DNA of 64,000 nucleotides, taken from positions 29,994 through 93,993 of the forward strand of contig CANNZV010002541.1 in NCBI GenBank assembly GCA_947561585.1, given 5' to 3'. The notes beneath the pieces are model-generated. The model had not been told where the DNA came from and did no database searches. It saw only the letters and a program-made list of their open reading frames with translations. Below are positions 1 to 12,675 of the stretch, piece by piece (within the stretch, counting starts at the first letter, position 1; each line of letters opens with the position of its first letter). The translations under genes were made by a program, and so were the position numbers. This stretch comes from Caprella mutica (Eukaryota; Arthropoda; Malacostraca; Amphipoda; Caprellidae).

Positions 1-407
1 AAAAATATTAAAGCATATTTAGACTAAATTTGTATCTCAACTTTCGTCATTGAAATGTATTAACTGGTCAAAATGTCTTAATTTTTTTTACTATTTAAAT
101 ATATCTAGAAAAAAAATGATGTAGAAAATGAGGAAAGAGTTGGTCCTCCTATTAACTCTTTATAGTTCAGCAAACAACTTTTCATAAATATTTTAATTGA
201 TAAAAGATTATCTTATATCATACCTCCACCATGTCCTTCTGTCATGGTATCTATAATCTAACATTCTTTCTTTCACAAAATACTTATGAATCATTATATC
301 AGGTCAGAATAAGGGCACGTCAAATTTCTTCCCTTTTTCGGTGTCGCAATCCGCCTTCCTTCTATTTGCAAACTAAGATGGACAGGTAACTACTGTCATT
401 AAAACAA

Positions 408-521
408 ATGGATAAGAGCGAATACAGTACCACTAAAGACTATTGCGAGACTCCGAACAACATCCGCAGTGTGGAACAGGTTGCTTCAAGAGATTGGGAT
501 GATACCTGCAGAAGGGAGTAA
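408..521 (+). CDS. possible 37-aa small ORF or exon
   Basis: A short ORF runs from an ATG to TAA and encodes 37 residues starting MDKSEYSTTKDYCE and ending SRDWDDTCRRE. Its composition (mixed acidic and basic residues, two Cys, one Trp) is less AT-driven than the surrounding sequence, which is the only reason to list it. A donor-like gtaact follows 'gatggacag' at about 386, just upstream of the ATG, so the stretch could be part of a spliced gene. On the opposite strand the same bases give an exon-like reading after an acceptor 'cttctgcag', so the coding strand is not settled. I do not recognise the product. Confidence 0.18.
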   Translation: MDKSEYSTTKDYCETPNNIRSVEQVASRDWDDTCRRE

Positions 522-1874
522 TTAAAACACTTAAGGAATATTATTATTGGACTATTTTCAAACAAGCGTACACCGAAACAGAATATATAACCTTCTCATT
601 GTGAGGACAATCGAATGACATGCGAAATGAAGTGAATTAATTTGAAGATTATTGTATTTATTGGCGATTTATTAACTTCGGTAATCCTTAATATATTAAT
701 TCAATAATTAAGCGTCTAAGCAACTATCAATGAGTAAAACTAACATTTTTTTACATGGGTTACAAATATATCATTTGTCGACCTATTTTCCAATATTGAA
801 TTCTATACCATTCTCGTTAGTACCAATACTTGAGACATATCTATTTGCTTTGTTTGGTTGGTGTAAATATTCCTTTTTGGTATACCATTATTACCTTCAA
901 ATTAACGCTCTAATATTTTATATAATAAATGAACATGTTTTAATATTTTTCTGAATAAAGATATTTACTTTAATTCTCAGAACGAGAATTATAATTCAAT
1001 CTTTCTGGCTTGTATCAAATTATAAACATAATAAATCATTGTGTCCTCAAAAACCTAAAATCGTCGTGCTTGTCACATGAAAAATTCACGGATCATTTTG
1101 CTATCAAAAATTAAATTTACATCTACCACCAAACCATTTACTCACCATCAATCAACATCAAAAGTAAAATTTATATCAGACGATAGGTAGACCCTTCACC
1201 AACAAATAGATTATCTGCTTCATTTTCCATTCAGAAAAATTCCAAATCAGTCTGTTTTTTTTTTTCATTTCAAAAAGTTAGCAGACGATATATTCTTTTC
1301 AGATGTCAATACTTATATAGTTCTTCCATTCAATTAATAACATCACTGATTTTGTGCTGTTATATAATTTCATCAGGTATAATCCTTTTACGATCAATTA
1401 CTTGCTGGCTATGGAATCGTAAACCAAGTTCAAGATTACTATGGGTGATAAATACTTCATTTATGAGAAGACCTGTCAGAAGGGAGGCTCAAACTCTCCT
1501 CTTGCCTAACTAGTGATGCTCATAAAATAGCATTATAGCTCTATGACGTCACTCTTGTACTCATATAATAGGTAGCATCAAATGACAAAGTTATCTCCAT
1601 TATTATTAATCTGCTCGAGTGATAAAGAAAAGAATGCGAATAAAAATAGTTTATAATTCTATTTTTTCCTTTTCCTGAACCTAACCTCAGGTGCACTAGA
1701 TCTTTTCATATTTATAACCTAAAATATTTTAAAATATTTTTGGATAAAGTATATGGTTCTGCAAAATTGTTTTTTTGTGAAAGGACCGGTCACCAATGCC
1801 AGATACTCAGAAAAATTACGTTGCAGAACAGGTCTTAATGTGTTTTAGCTAACACTATATAATCAAATATTCAG
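522..1874. other. AT-rich stretch without a recognisable gene
   Basis: I see no supported coding region. An apparent 74-aa ORF at 730-954 is Phe/Leu/Ile/Tyr-rich as expected by chance in AT-rich DNA. The stretch holds one arm of a distant inverted repeat at 1065-1107. Confidence 0.5.
1065..1107 (+). repeat. left arm of a 43-bp inverted repeat (partner 8104-8147)
   Basis: The segment from 'cgtgcttgtcaca' to 'ttttgctatcaaa' is matched by the reverse complement of 8104-8147 with only a few mismatches by eye, including an uninterrupted 'aaaattcacggatcatttt'. The pair lies 7 kb apart and brackets the lectin gene. It may be two copies of a dispersed repeat in opposite orientation rather than one element. 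Confidence 0.6.
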
Positions 1875-2038
1875 TACTTCAAATAGAGGATCGCAATCAA
1901 TTAGAAATAAATCTGCAATACAAACAATTATGTTCACTTCTAGCTCAAAACGATGTTACTCAATACCGAATAGTTGAACCTGCAGTTAGGCTACTGGGAG
2001 GTACGGAAAGACTACGGGAAGATCTTGGACGTTATTGA
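1875..2038 (+). CDS. possible 3'-terminal exon, unknown protein
   Basis: After an acceptor 'aaatattcag' an open frame without an ATG runs for 53 codons to TGA. The peptide is rich in charged residues and Gln (for example LQIEDRNQLEINLQYKQ and LLGGTERLREDLGRY), unlike chance frames nearby. It would be entered in phase 2, with two bases belonging to a split codon. No matching upstream exon was found and the family is not recognised; the call rests on composition and one splice-site-like sequence only. Confidence 0.2.
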
Positions 2039-2212
2039 CGGTTCTAATAAATTGTTAGCACCTTCGTGAGCCATTTTATCCCTTTACCAACCTAAATGTT
2101 CCAATTCGGTGCTTCCTAGTAATCTTTCATTAGCACACAATGCAGTCTCATCATATAGAGACTGCATTGCAGCTTGATAACCTGCATGTCAGTGTATTTC
2201 AATATCTTTTCG

Positions 2213-2424
2213 ATATGTTATTACTACATATCGAAATACTGCTGTATTATTACTACATATCGAAATACTGCTGTATTATTACTACATATCGAAATACTGC
2301 TGTATTATTACTACATATCGAAATACTGCTGTATTATTACTACATATCGAAATACTGCTTTATTATTACTACTTATCGAAATACTGCTGTATTATTACTA
2401 CATATCGAAATACTGCTGTATTAT
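2213..2424 (+). repeat. 29-bp tandem repeat, about 7 copies
   Basis: The unit 'tactacatatcgaaatactg' plus 'ctgtattat' recurs every 29 bp with almost no divergence (one copy has 'acttatcg', one 'gctttatt'). Because 29 is not a multiple of three, all three forward frames stay open over the array, giving two overlapping ORFs that are not genes. Confidence 0.9.
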
Positions 2425-2656
2425 TGATACAGTATTATTCTGATTTTTAAAAAAAGTTATAAACTATGTAAAAATCATTCCAAAACTATATGAATAACCA
2501 TCATATAATAGTATTACTAGTAACTACATTAATTTCATTTCAAGACAATTCTATTTTTATTTCACTTAAATTTCAGATCAAATATACATTTGGCAATATA
2601 ACAAATCACATAATTTACTTTATTATGATGTTTTCCCTATACTACATTTAAAAGCA

Positions 2657-5626
2657 ATGATAGAAATAACTACAGCTGCATTAACGCCGGGAATTGCTAG
2701 CCCAATCCATGTGTTGAATTTACCTATTACGTGGATTGTTGGCTGCTTAGCAGCCTGTGTGAGGCATCCAGGATGCGGTGGAATCGTCCAGCATCCTTTG
2801 GATGTGAGTTTTTTTATTCAGAAAAAAATAGGGGTGAAATTCTGTCAGTTGTTCCAATTGACTAATAGTTTTGCTGATATATTATAACTATTATTGATTT
2901 TTATTGCAGGAGCAAATAGAGATAACTGGCCAGAAATAATCCAATTTAAGTAAGAATAATTGGCCAGAAATGATTCAATTCAATTGTAGAAAATTGGTCA
3001 GAAATGATCAAAATAAAATTAACGGACCCGAAAAACTGCGACTCTCTTTCGGTTTTCATATATTTCCTTTACTTATTGCAAATATAAAACCTAATAAATA
3101 AAAATTGTATTAATTGTAAGAATGATGACGGGCAATTAATGAACAACGTAGTATATTATATCTCTCCCGATGAGCGTTACTACAGTATATTGGAGGCTGT
3201 GGTTGAAACTGCAGTTTTCATCTGTCAAATAGAAAAATAGATCTCTCTATTAACAAGTTTATCAAAAATCCAACATATTCGTTGAGGGCTGAATTTCAGT
3301 GTTGCAATATGACAATCCAATATAAGGTGGTGAGAAATGAGAAATAACAAATGGAAAATATTGCTGCTTAAATCTTTGAATATAGTATCTATTTTTCGAA
3401 TTCCAATTGTTAGAATAGTAAGAATTTAATCATGTAAACCTAACCCTTTCTCAGAGTTTACTCTTTTCAACTCTGATCCGTTATCGATACCTACTCCTCA
3501 ATGTACAGCATTTTACCAAAATTACTCTTATATTTTGATAAGAACTCTCCTTCAATTATTTGTTACCTTCAATCCATTTCAGGATTTCAAATGTCAGTTC
3601 GTGGTTGATGAAAGTGAGATAAGAGCAGAGTCTGCCTCACCAAATTCTGCGTACAGACTCACCAACTACGGGGGTGAAACTTTCCTAGATCTTGGATATC
3701 GCTCATCTATAGGGTGGCAGTAAGTTTTTTCCAATAACGAAATTAGTCAATAATACCTAATCAAAAAAGATAAGTTAAAACCGAATCCAAATCCTAACGA
3801 ACACATGAAGTTTAATCACCATACGATCAGAATATATATTCTAAGTTTACAAACTGACATCGTGAATGGAAAATTTATACTATTTATGATGTCACTCAGC
3901 TGATTCTCCATAAGGTTCTACTAAAATATTAAATTTATTAAATAATAAAGGATGGACCCAAACGAAAATTTGGCCAAAAAATTGTTATAGATGCACTAAA
4001 ATATTATTGATGAGGTACTACTTGATGTGGTATCTTTTGGTTTGAAGTACATGCTCTAGGATCTTCTTGACACAATGCGTTTCTTGAGGAATTTCCTTCC
4101 ATTATTTATCAAAGGGACTTCATAACATAATCTATATGGTTGCTTGTTGCAGTCCAAGCATTCTTTTCCAAGAATAAACTAGACGTAGAAATCCATAGGA
4201 TTCAAATCTGGAATTAGAACTAGCTAAATAGAATTCTTCCACACCACTATTCTTGGATTTCTTACCAGAATTCACATTACAACAGGAGCATCTATTGAAA
4301 CGTGAAAGGCTCATTTTGGAAATGTTGACGATAATCATATTTTGATCGAGGAACTTTCATTGCTGTCTGCACTTTTTCCTAAAATTCTGACTTCCAGAAA
4401 GTTGAAATGTGTATCCGATATTCATTTGTCATTGGAGATGATGATTAACTCAGAATTCTTCAATCTATTTAGAAGATGATAAACATGTCCCTAATAGATT
4501 TAGAACGTGAATTAGGAAAGGGATAACCGTCCTAATTTTTTGGTAATTTCTATATTTGTTTGTATATTAACTTAGAGGTTTTTTTTTAATTAATTTGCTG
4601 AATTTCAATTTCAAATAAATTACTTCTTTGTAATAATTGAAAATACTCTGAATTCAAGCTATTAAATTTTCCGTCAATCAATATTTTCAAGTGCAATATA
4701 TCTTTATCAGATAAACGGTAATAAAATGTAGGAACAATTAATTTAAAAATAACCCCTTCCTAGTTCACGTCCCTAAATAAAATATGGACGCGAACTAGGA
4801 ATTTACCCAAGAGACTGTTAACTTGGGTGTTCTTTTTTGGCCGTTTGCGAATGTTGTTTGCACATTTGAAAGGTGACCGTTAGAAAGAAGAATTCCCAGT
4901 TGACCCAATGAATTTTGCGATTATCATGTTGTTAGCAATCTTTTCACTATTTTTTTTTATTCGTCCGTTCCCTGATAGCCTTATTTGTTGTCTGTATACA
5001 AACAGTGTGGGGGTTTTCTCTTCAATATCTGTGTATAATTATTCCAAGCTGTTTTCCAAACTTCTTTTCTGTACTCTCAGAGATTCCTACGACATCTGTG
5101 CAGCAGCTGGTGCACGTATGATTGACTATCCAACCACAATGAAGGTGAGAATATTTTAATTAACAAATGTCTAATGTATATAATTATTCAAAGTAGAGCC
5201 AGGCAGTGAAATAATCCTAATTGATTTTACTATCTCAAATTGAGAAGAATTGTGAAATAATTTTAACATTTTATGTTTCTTCAAGGTATTTTCTTCATCA
5301 AAATGAAATAAATGCACATTATATATGACATAGAATCTTTTTGAAAAGTTAGTGAGAGAATGCTCTAAATTTTCTTTCAGATGAGAGCAATGTTGATGGT
5401 AAGAACAGTAAACTATTTGTTCATGGATCTGTCAAAGCAGGCCGATGGTTCGTACCAGAATTCTGCTGGAGTCGTTGCGGATGAGAGCCTGTTTACTTGG
5501 GCCAGTGGGGAACCGGACCCGGGCCAAGAATGTGTCAGTGCGGGATATGTTGGTTTATTGATGTTCTTTGACAATGAATGTGATGCTATCCAATCACATG
5601 ATTATGATGTTTTTTGTACAATTTAG
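2657..5626 (+). CDS. PAN-like / C-type lectin domain protein, four exons
   Basis: Four exons join in consistent phase: 2657-2803 (donor gtgagt), 3583-3719 (acceptor ccatttcag, donor gtaagt), 5081-5144 (acceptor gtactctcag, donor gtgaga) and 5381-5626 (acceptor tttctttcag, TAA). Together they give 197 residues. The first exon carries a PAN/apple-like cysteine pattern (WIVGCLAACVRHPGCGG), and the second continues it (DFKCQF). Exons 3 and 4 look like a C-type lectin fold: SYDICAAAGARMIDYP matches the conserved C..aGa.L..p segment, and WASGEPDPGQECV, FDNECD and a final DVFC match the ligand-loop and last cysteines. The sugar-binding motif reads EPD, between the usual EPN and QPD, so ligand type is open. 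No signal peptide precedes the PAN part, so the 5' end is probably incomplete: an upstream exon is missing or exon 1 begins at an acceptor such as 'aactacag' near 2675. Lectins of this kind are normally secreted. The exon chain is strong; the 5' start is weak. Confidence 0.72.
4759..4799. repeat. 14-bp-arm palindrome inside intron 2
   Basis: Arms cctagttcacgtcc (4759-4772) and ggacgcgaactagg (4786-4799) pair with one mismatch around a 13-base AT loop. A related half-copy 'ccctaatagatttagaacgtgaattagg' style sequence lies near 4490-4530, so this may be a MITE end. Confidence 0.5.
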
Positions 5627-5759
5627 AAAATACCTTAACATTTCAATAATTACTTTGCAATCCTCCAGATCATAAGGTGTATTGGATATTTTGCAAGTAG
5701 TTTGAATTTGTTAATCAAAAATTTATGGTAAATTACATCAATGTAAAGGAGAAAATCTG

Positions 5760-5765
5760 AATAAA
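5760..5765 (+). terminator. polyadenylation signal AATAAA for the lectin gene
   Basis: AATAAA lies about 135 bases after the TAA of the C-type lectin gene, a plausible 3' end. AATAAA is common by chance in such AT-rich sequence, so this is supportive only. Confidence 0.4.
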
Positions 5766-8700
5766 AATTGTTTCAAGAAAATGAAAGTTATATACTTAAG
5801 CTATATTCAAATGAAGAAAATACTATAATATTATTAGACAATAGATAATATGCATATACGCTAATATTATTCTCCTTTTATTTGTCTAATACCTAATCAC
5901 TTGTTAATCATGATATCGTTACGATGAGAAAAACTACCACCTACTATTATTGATACATAGCAACACAATTATTTAAGCACTTCCTTCTAAGTCGAGTTAA
6001 TAACAGTTATTTCATAGAATAAAGACACAATAGCACAAACTTTATTTTTTCAGATACTGAAAAAATAGCATCTGAAAATAAATTAAATATTCAATTCAAT
6101 AAAAATCATTATTCAGTTTTTTTTTTCAATTCATATTCATGATATCTCAAATTCCTTTTCAAGACATCCAATTTGATACAAACAAATTAATTGTTATTAA
6201 ATTTTGTACGTTATAAATATACAGGATACAGCGATCTCTTCTGATAACAATAGTTTGATCATTTCTATTTATTTTTGTTTTCGTGTAATAATGGTAATTT
6301 ATCCATGAAACACACCCTAGGTACAAAAATAATCTCCAGTGACTTCGATTGTATTTGAAGCTAGCGATGATCGCTCGCGACTGTTGCGATAATTGCTCGT
6401 TGGAAACCAGCCCGTTATAGGAATTGCACTGAGCTAGTGATCATGACCGATGATTGCTGGCCGACGATCGCTGAACAATTATTGCAACAATCGCTGCAAA
6501 CAAAACATACCTATTAAAAAAGGTCAGTTATTTCAGGTCATTCAATTTAATTTGTTGTTTATAGCGACACACACATTTATTCCACACTGTTCATGTGTAT
6601 TGATTACAAATTGTCATAACAACTATTGGAAACAATGTCACTTAATCATTGAACTAATAACACACTCTTCAATGATTGTTCTAACTAACTTATTTAACTC
6701 TGTACTAAAAAGCATGCATATTATAATAAAAAATAACAATAAACTTGATCTTTTAATATCTAAACTACCAAATGAAAACAACTATAAAAAATGAAAAAGA
6801 AGTTAGGTTAAAAATAGTAAAATCTTTCAAAACTTTTGTTTATAATATTGAATTAGGGATTCCAATCTCTAAGCTTTCAATGAATTAATCATACAGTCCC
6901 TGATATTTCTCCTTCTATCTAATCCATAGAAACAATATATAAAACCTATAGATTAAATTAGATCAAATTAATATATCAAAATTTGAGCATCTTGTGAGTT
7001 CGTATTTTATAGATTTCAAATAACACATTTAAATTATATTATTATTATATATTTAAATTATACCATTATTATGAATTCAAATTATATTTTTATTATATAA
7101 TTATATTATATTACATATTTAAATCATATTGTTAATATATATTTAAATTAAACTATTAATGTATATTTAAATTATTGTATGCACTCATCTAGATCTAAAA
7201 TAATAATCTTCCTCTATGTAACCATAAGTTTAATATACCAATATATTTTAAAATTAAGATGCCTATTTTAATAACTATTGAGTACAGAGTTCCTGTATAT
7301 AATGAAGTTCATGCACTATACAGGAATTCTATTTTATATTATATAATATATACATATACTTATTTTTATTTATAAATCCTTTTTTTTCTATTGGTGTGTA
7401 AGTGAGCATAAATTGAATTTTATAAATTAATAGTTATTAAATTCAATGTCATATTTTTTTGTATATTCACGTCAATTGTCGCAGAAATATCATTCATGAG
7501 TCAAATTAAAAAATAAGATTAGTGATCTGTATGAAAATTTTATACTAGAAAAAAATTAATTGAATGATGACCTCACGATTTTTTTAATTAGCTTAAATTT
7601 GATAATTTTAACTCATAACCACATACTGCATCAATTTCATTATCACATAACCCATAAATCACATACTACGTACTTCAGTCATTTAACCTACTTATCATAT
7701 ACTTCATCAATCACATTGATTATCACATAATCAACTAATACATAGTACATCAATCTTATTATAACGTGACCTCATTGTAACTAATAGGCTCTAACAACAT
7801 GCAGACGAGTAACACATGTTACTTACATTGTGCGCACAATACAAATACAATGTTCTTGTATTTTATGCACATGTGACTATATTTTACCCACAATGTAAAT
7901 ACTGTGTGTTTATATTTTCATTCCTATGTGACTATATTTTATCCACAATGTAACCATATTGCGTGTCACTAAAAAGAGAATATGCAGCTGTCAGTTTCAA
8001 AGTTGATAGACTTTCAGTGAATAAATAAATGGTATAAAAGATCACAATGGCACAGGGACAAACAGACTTTCAATAGATTTCTATTTATTAAAAATGTTCT
8101 TCATTTGATAGCAAAATGATCCGTGAATTTTCCGTGTGACAAGCGTGATGTTTATGTGTTTTTATTTACTCTGTGAATTATTCTTTAAACAATATTTTAA
8201 AAATCAGTTACGATAGAATTGTTCATTTGTTTCTGAAAATATTTATTAACAATAATCTTTATTGAGAAAAATATGATACATATTGAATTTGAAAGGTAAA
8301 TTTGAAGTTAATTATGGTATTCCAAAGTGGAATCTCTACACCGACTAACCTATATAAATAGATATCCTTCGACTATTTGTTATAATAAACGGGAAAATAA
8401 TCATTTTGGAAAAAAGTTCCACAAATTAAATATTTCCAACCTTTGTGAAAAATATTCTTAGTATTCGTTTGTTTGTTTGTGATTTTGAGGTAGGATTATT
8501 AAACATGCATATTATATTATTAAACCAATTTAAGCAATCTTTATTTAACTCTACATCGTTAAAATTTACGTAAAATCAAAATAATTAAGCTTCTTACATC
8601 ATTGTATATCTCCTTGATATTAAATTCTGTTTTCCTGTCTGTGTATATTTTCTATCTGACTCGACAACATGACTTTATTTTTAATTTCTAGTTGAAAATT

Positions 8701-10106
8701 CATAATATCTGATCACTGGATTTTCATCGGTGAATACATTATCGATGATAAGAAAGATATTATAAACAATAATTTGTTTCGACTTAAATCAATTTAATCT
8801 AATTCGACGTAAATCATTTGTCTGTCTCCATATTATGAATAATTCGTCACATTTCTCTTTTTCATATCAGATTTGAAAAAAACATAAGGATTTGACTCTA
8901 ACTTAGAACCATTGCATGGCAATTGATAACTAAAAAACACTTCAAATTACACTGACAAATTTGTCTAAACGAACAATAGAAACCTGATTCGATCAGCTGA
9001 TCGAATAATTATTTTAATTTTTCAATAGAAGAGCTCCTGTCAAATTCTGATATTAAATTAAAGGATTAAAAACTTTTCTCAGTCGCTTAAATTTTATCAA
9101 CAAACGAAAATGGAGTTCATCTAAAACCTGACAAAATGTAATTTTTTCATTTTGTGGAAACTGTTCCAAACTTTATTATTTATGTTTGAACATTGATGTT
9201 CATTACACTTTTGTTTTAATATTTAATAAAAAATATCATTAATTAATATGGTATTATAGCGTGTATTCTATTTTGTTGAGCATATCCATAATTAAAACAG
9301 CTTTGGAGAAGAGGATATGAGCCGTATCGTCTTTTTTTCTATCAGTTCTTTCGTTAGGTACTTATTTCTAGTCAATTTTTATTTTGAGAAAACCTGTATT
9401 ATTTTAGGAAATGATTACATTTCGAAAACTGATAGTTTAGTGACATTAGCATTTCATATGTAGTACCAAATAAGTGATAATTAAATCACTTGATCTATCC
9501 ATACGAAAGAAACAGTTTTTATTTGAGTTACCATTTGGAGAGCCCAAATTATTGTTTCGTATCAGAATAAATATATTTATTTTCATTTAAGAGATACCCT
9601 CACGAAAATCATATTACCAAAACTTAAAAATTGATCGAAATAGTATTTCCATATATGTGTAAAAATAAAAAAGTAATAGCTTATATAATTTAAACGCTAT
9701 GCTACGTGCAATACCTTGATTATTAACACAAAAATACAAATTATTATTTACTTAATTTTATCACTTCTATACTTAAACCTTTTAGGTACTGAACTAGTTT
9801 AATTAATTAACATACGGTGATTAATATAATTTATCTACCATAAAAAGCATAATCTTAAACAAAAACTTGATCTTCAATAATTTTTAATTAATCATCACTT
9901 AATATAATAGATTATTACCTTCAATAGTTATATAATTACTTATATTTGATTATTCATTGTAATACAGTAGATTATTACTTTTGGTGAATTATTTCTTATA
10001 ATAGAACATTACTTATAATACATTAACCGAGTATTACTTATATTAGATTCAGTTTCATTGAATACAAACTGTGAATGAAGGGAAAGAAGTGCCTCAAAGA
10101 ATGGTG
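5766..10106. other. long AT-rich gene-free region
   Basis: No coding region is supported. Visible structure: a cluster of gatcgct/gattgct motifs at 6340-6490; a degenerate AT tandem repeat (atttaaattata units) at about 7020-7175; a degenerate 'atcacatac' repeat near 7650-7760; a roughly 55-bp direct duplication starting 'atgtgactatatttta' at about 7870 and 7925; and the right arm of a distant inverted repeat at 8104-8147. The 114-aa ORF at 6450-6794 has no recognisable feature. Confidence 0.5.
8104..8147 (-). repeat. right arm of the 1065-1107 inverted repeat
   Basis: Reverse complement of this stretch matches 1065-1107 over about 43 bp with a few substitutions. Confidence 0.6.
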
Positions 10107-10114
10107 GTTTAAAT

Positions 10115-12675
10115 CAGTGGTCGGCAACCCCCAGTCCGCGGACCGGTGCCGGTCCGCGGGACAATTGGGACCAGTCCGCGGAAGGATATTCAATATTTCA
10201 ATTCAAGAAATGGTATTATTTTTGTATAAGTGTGACCTCACATAAATAGATAATACAAGTTGGTAGACAATTGGTAGAGACAAATAAATTCGAAATGAAT
10301 ATATAATGGTATAACAATCAGAGCTGTTTTGATCAAGAGATTTAGGTTCCTCTCTGCGGACCAGTGCGAAAAGTACTATCCTCTCCTGACCTTCGTGACA
10401 CGTTAAAATCCTATATAGACGCGTATATACCTGACTACTATTATCTCATTATTAATTTTTCGTACTTAAGTATCACTATATTTTTATGTATCATCTGTAA
10501 GATCAGAAAATCAAGATTTCACTCCTGTAAAAACTGAACGCCAATTATTCATCCCTGTACAATTCGCGCACCAATAATTTCATTCCTGTACAATCCACAC
10601 CCCAATGATTTCCCTCCTGTACAATCCACACCCCAATGATTTCCCTCATGTATAATCCACACCCCAATGATTTCCCTCTTGTACAATCTGCACCCCAATG
10701 ATTTCGCTCGTGTATAATTCCCACCTCAATGATTTCTCTCTCGTACAATCGGCCCCAAGTGATTTCACTCATGTACAATCCACACCCCAATTAGTTCACT
10801 CATGTACAATCCACACCCCAATGATTTCCCTCCTGTACAATCCGCACCCCAATGATTTCCCTCCTGTACAATCTGCACCCCAATGATTTCCCTCCTGTCT
10901 AATCTGCACTACAATGATTTCCCTCCTGTACAATCTGCTCCCCAATGATTTCCCTCCTGTCTAATCTGCACCCCAATGATTTCCCTCCTGTACAATCTGC
11001 AAACCAATGATTTCCCTCCTGTACAATCTGCACCTCAATGATTTCACTCCTGTACAATCTAGACCCCAATGATTTCCCTCCTGTACAATCTGCACCCCAA
11101 TGATTTCACTCCTGTACAATCTGCAAACCAATGATTTCCCTCCTGTACAATCCGCGCTCCAAGGATTTCACTCCTGTACAATCTAGACCCCAATGATTTC
11201 ACTCCTGTACAATCTGCACTCCAAGGATTTCACTCCTGTGCAATCTAGACCCCAATGATTTCTCTCCTGTGCAATCTAGACCCCAATAATTTCACTCCTG
11301 TGCAATCTAGACCCCAATGATTTCACTCCTGTGCAATCTGCACCCCAATGATTACACTCCTGTAAAATCTTCACCTTAATAATTTCACTCCTGTACAATC
11401 TGGACTCCAATGATTTACTCCTGTACAATCCACTTCTCAATGATTACACTCCTGTACAATCCGCACCCCAATGATTTCCCTCCTGTACAATCTGCACCCC
11501 AATGATTTCCCTCCTGTACAATCCACACCCCAATGATTTCCCTCATGTATAATCCACACCCCAATGATTTCCCTCTTGTACAATCTGCACCCCAATGATT
11601 TCGCTCGTGTATAATTCCCACCTCAATGATTTCTCTCTCGTACAATCGGCCCCAAGTGATTTCACTCATGTACAATCCACACCCCAATTAGTTCACTCAT
11701 GTACAATCCACACCCCAATGATTTCCCTCCTGTACAATCCGCACCCCAATGATTTCCCTCCTGTACAATCTGCACCCCAATTATTTCCCTCCTGTCTAAT
11801 CTGCACTACAATGATTTCCCTCCTGTACAATCTGCTCCCCAATGATTTCCCTCCTGTCTAATCTGCACCCCAATGATTTCCCTCCTGTACAATCTGCAAA
11901 CCAATGATTTCCCTCCTGTACAATCTGCACCTCAATGATTTCACTCCTGTACAATCTAGACCCCAATGATTTCCCTCCTGTACAATCTGCACCCCAATGA
12001 TTTCACTCCTGTACAATCTGCAAACCAATGATTTCCCTCCTGTACAATCCGCGCTCCAAGGATTTCACTCCTGTACAATCTAGACCCCAATGATTTCACT
12101 CCTGTACAATCTGCACTCCAAGGATTTCACTCCTGTGCAATCTAGACCCCAATGATTTCTCTCCTGTGCAATCTAGACCCCAATAATTTCACTCCTGTGC
12201 AATCTAGACCCCAATGATTTCACTCCTGTGCAATCTGCACCCCAATGATTACACTCCTGTAAAATCTTCACCTTAATAATTTCACTCCTGTACAATCTGG
12301 ACTCCAATGATTTCACTCCTGTACAATCCACTTCTCAATGATTTCCCTCCTGTACAATCTGCACCCCAATAAGAACTGGGGTGTGAATTCTACAAGTGAT
12401 CCTTTTTTTACCTGATTATTTTTTTTTGTAACTGAGTAATTAAATTATTTTGACCTGAGTATTTTTACCATTTATGTACCAGATTCAGATTGTTATTGTA
12501 AAAGGAATGTTTAAATAAAGGATTATTTTATATTAGCTCCAGAAAGCAGTAGCCCCTTAGAAGCGAACTAATTTTTGGTTTACCCAATACTATTAGCTAC
12601 ATTCATCCCACCGGGCCGCGAGAATATTGTTGACTGTTTACCGGTCCGCAACGATAAAAAGGTTGCCGACCACTG
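10115..12675. mobile_element. non-autonomous hAT-type element filled by a minisatellite
   Basis: The termini are perfect 15-bp inverted repeats: CAGTGGTCGGCAACC at 10115 and its complement ending at 12675. Both sides carry the same 8-bp target duplication gtttaaat (10107-10114 and 12676-12683), which fits the hAT preference for T at position 2 and A at position 7. The subterminal regions hold repeated ggtccgcgg motifs in both orientations (10135-10185, 10350-10365, 12610-12655), typical of hAT transposase-binding sites. There is no transposase; almost the whole interior is a 31-bp tandem array. Element length is 2,561 bp. It sits downstream of the EB-module gene's last exon. Confidence 0.9.
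10518..12371 (+). repeat. 31-bp minisatellite, about 59 units, with an 897-bp higher-order duplication
   Basis: The unit is close to 'ccccaatgatttccctcctg' followed by 'tacaatctgca' (31 bp). Units differ by characteristic variants (tctagacccc, ctgcaaacc, cattagttc). The same ordered series of variants recurs 897 bp later (anchors 10698/11595 and 11371/12268 both give 897), so about 29 units spanning roughly 10590-11440 were duplicated to 11487-12337. The two copies differ at only a few bases, so the duplication is recent compared with divergence between units. Several apparent ORFs on both strands here are by-products of the repeat. Confidence 0.9.

Noticed and set aside
2910..2949. Alternative exon between an acceptor ttttattgcag and a donor gtaag in intron 1 of the lectin gene
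   Set aside because: It introduces a stop in the required frame, whereas skipping it keeps all exons in phase.
10545..11861. Four ORFs of 62-90 aa with Trp/Gly-rich or Ser/Pro-rich repeats
   Set aside because: By-products of the 31-bp minisatellite; the same ORFs reappear 897 bp apart because of the array duplication.
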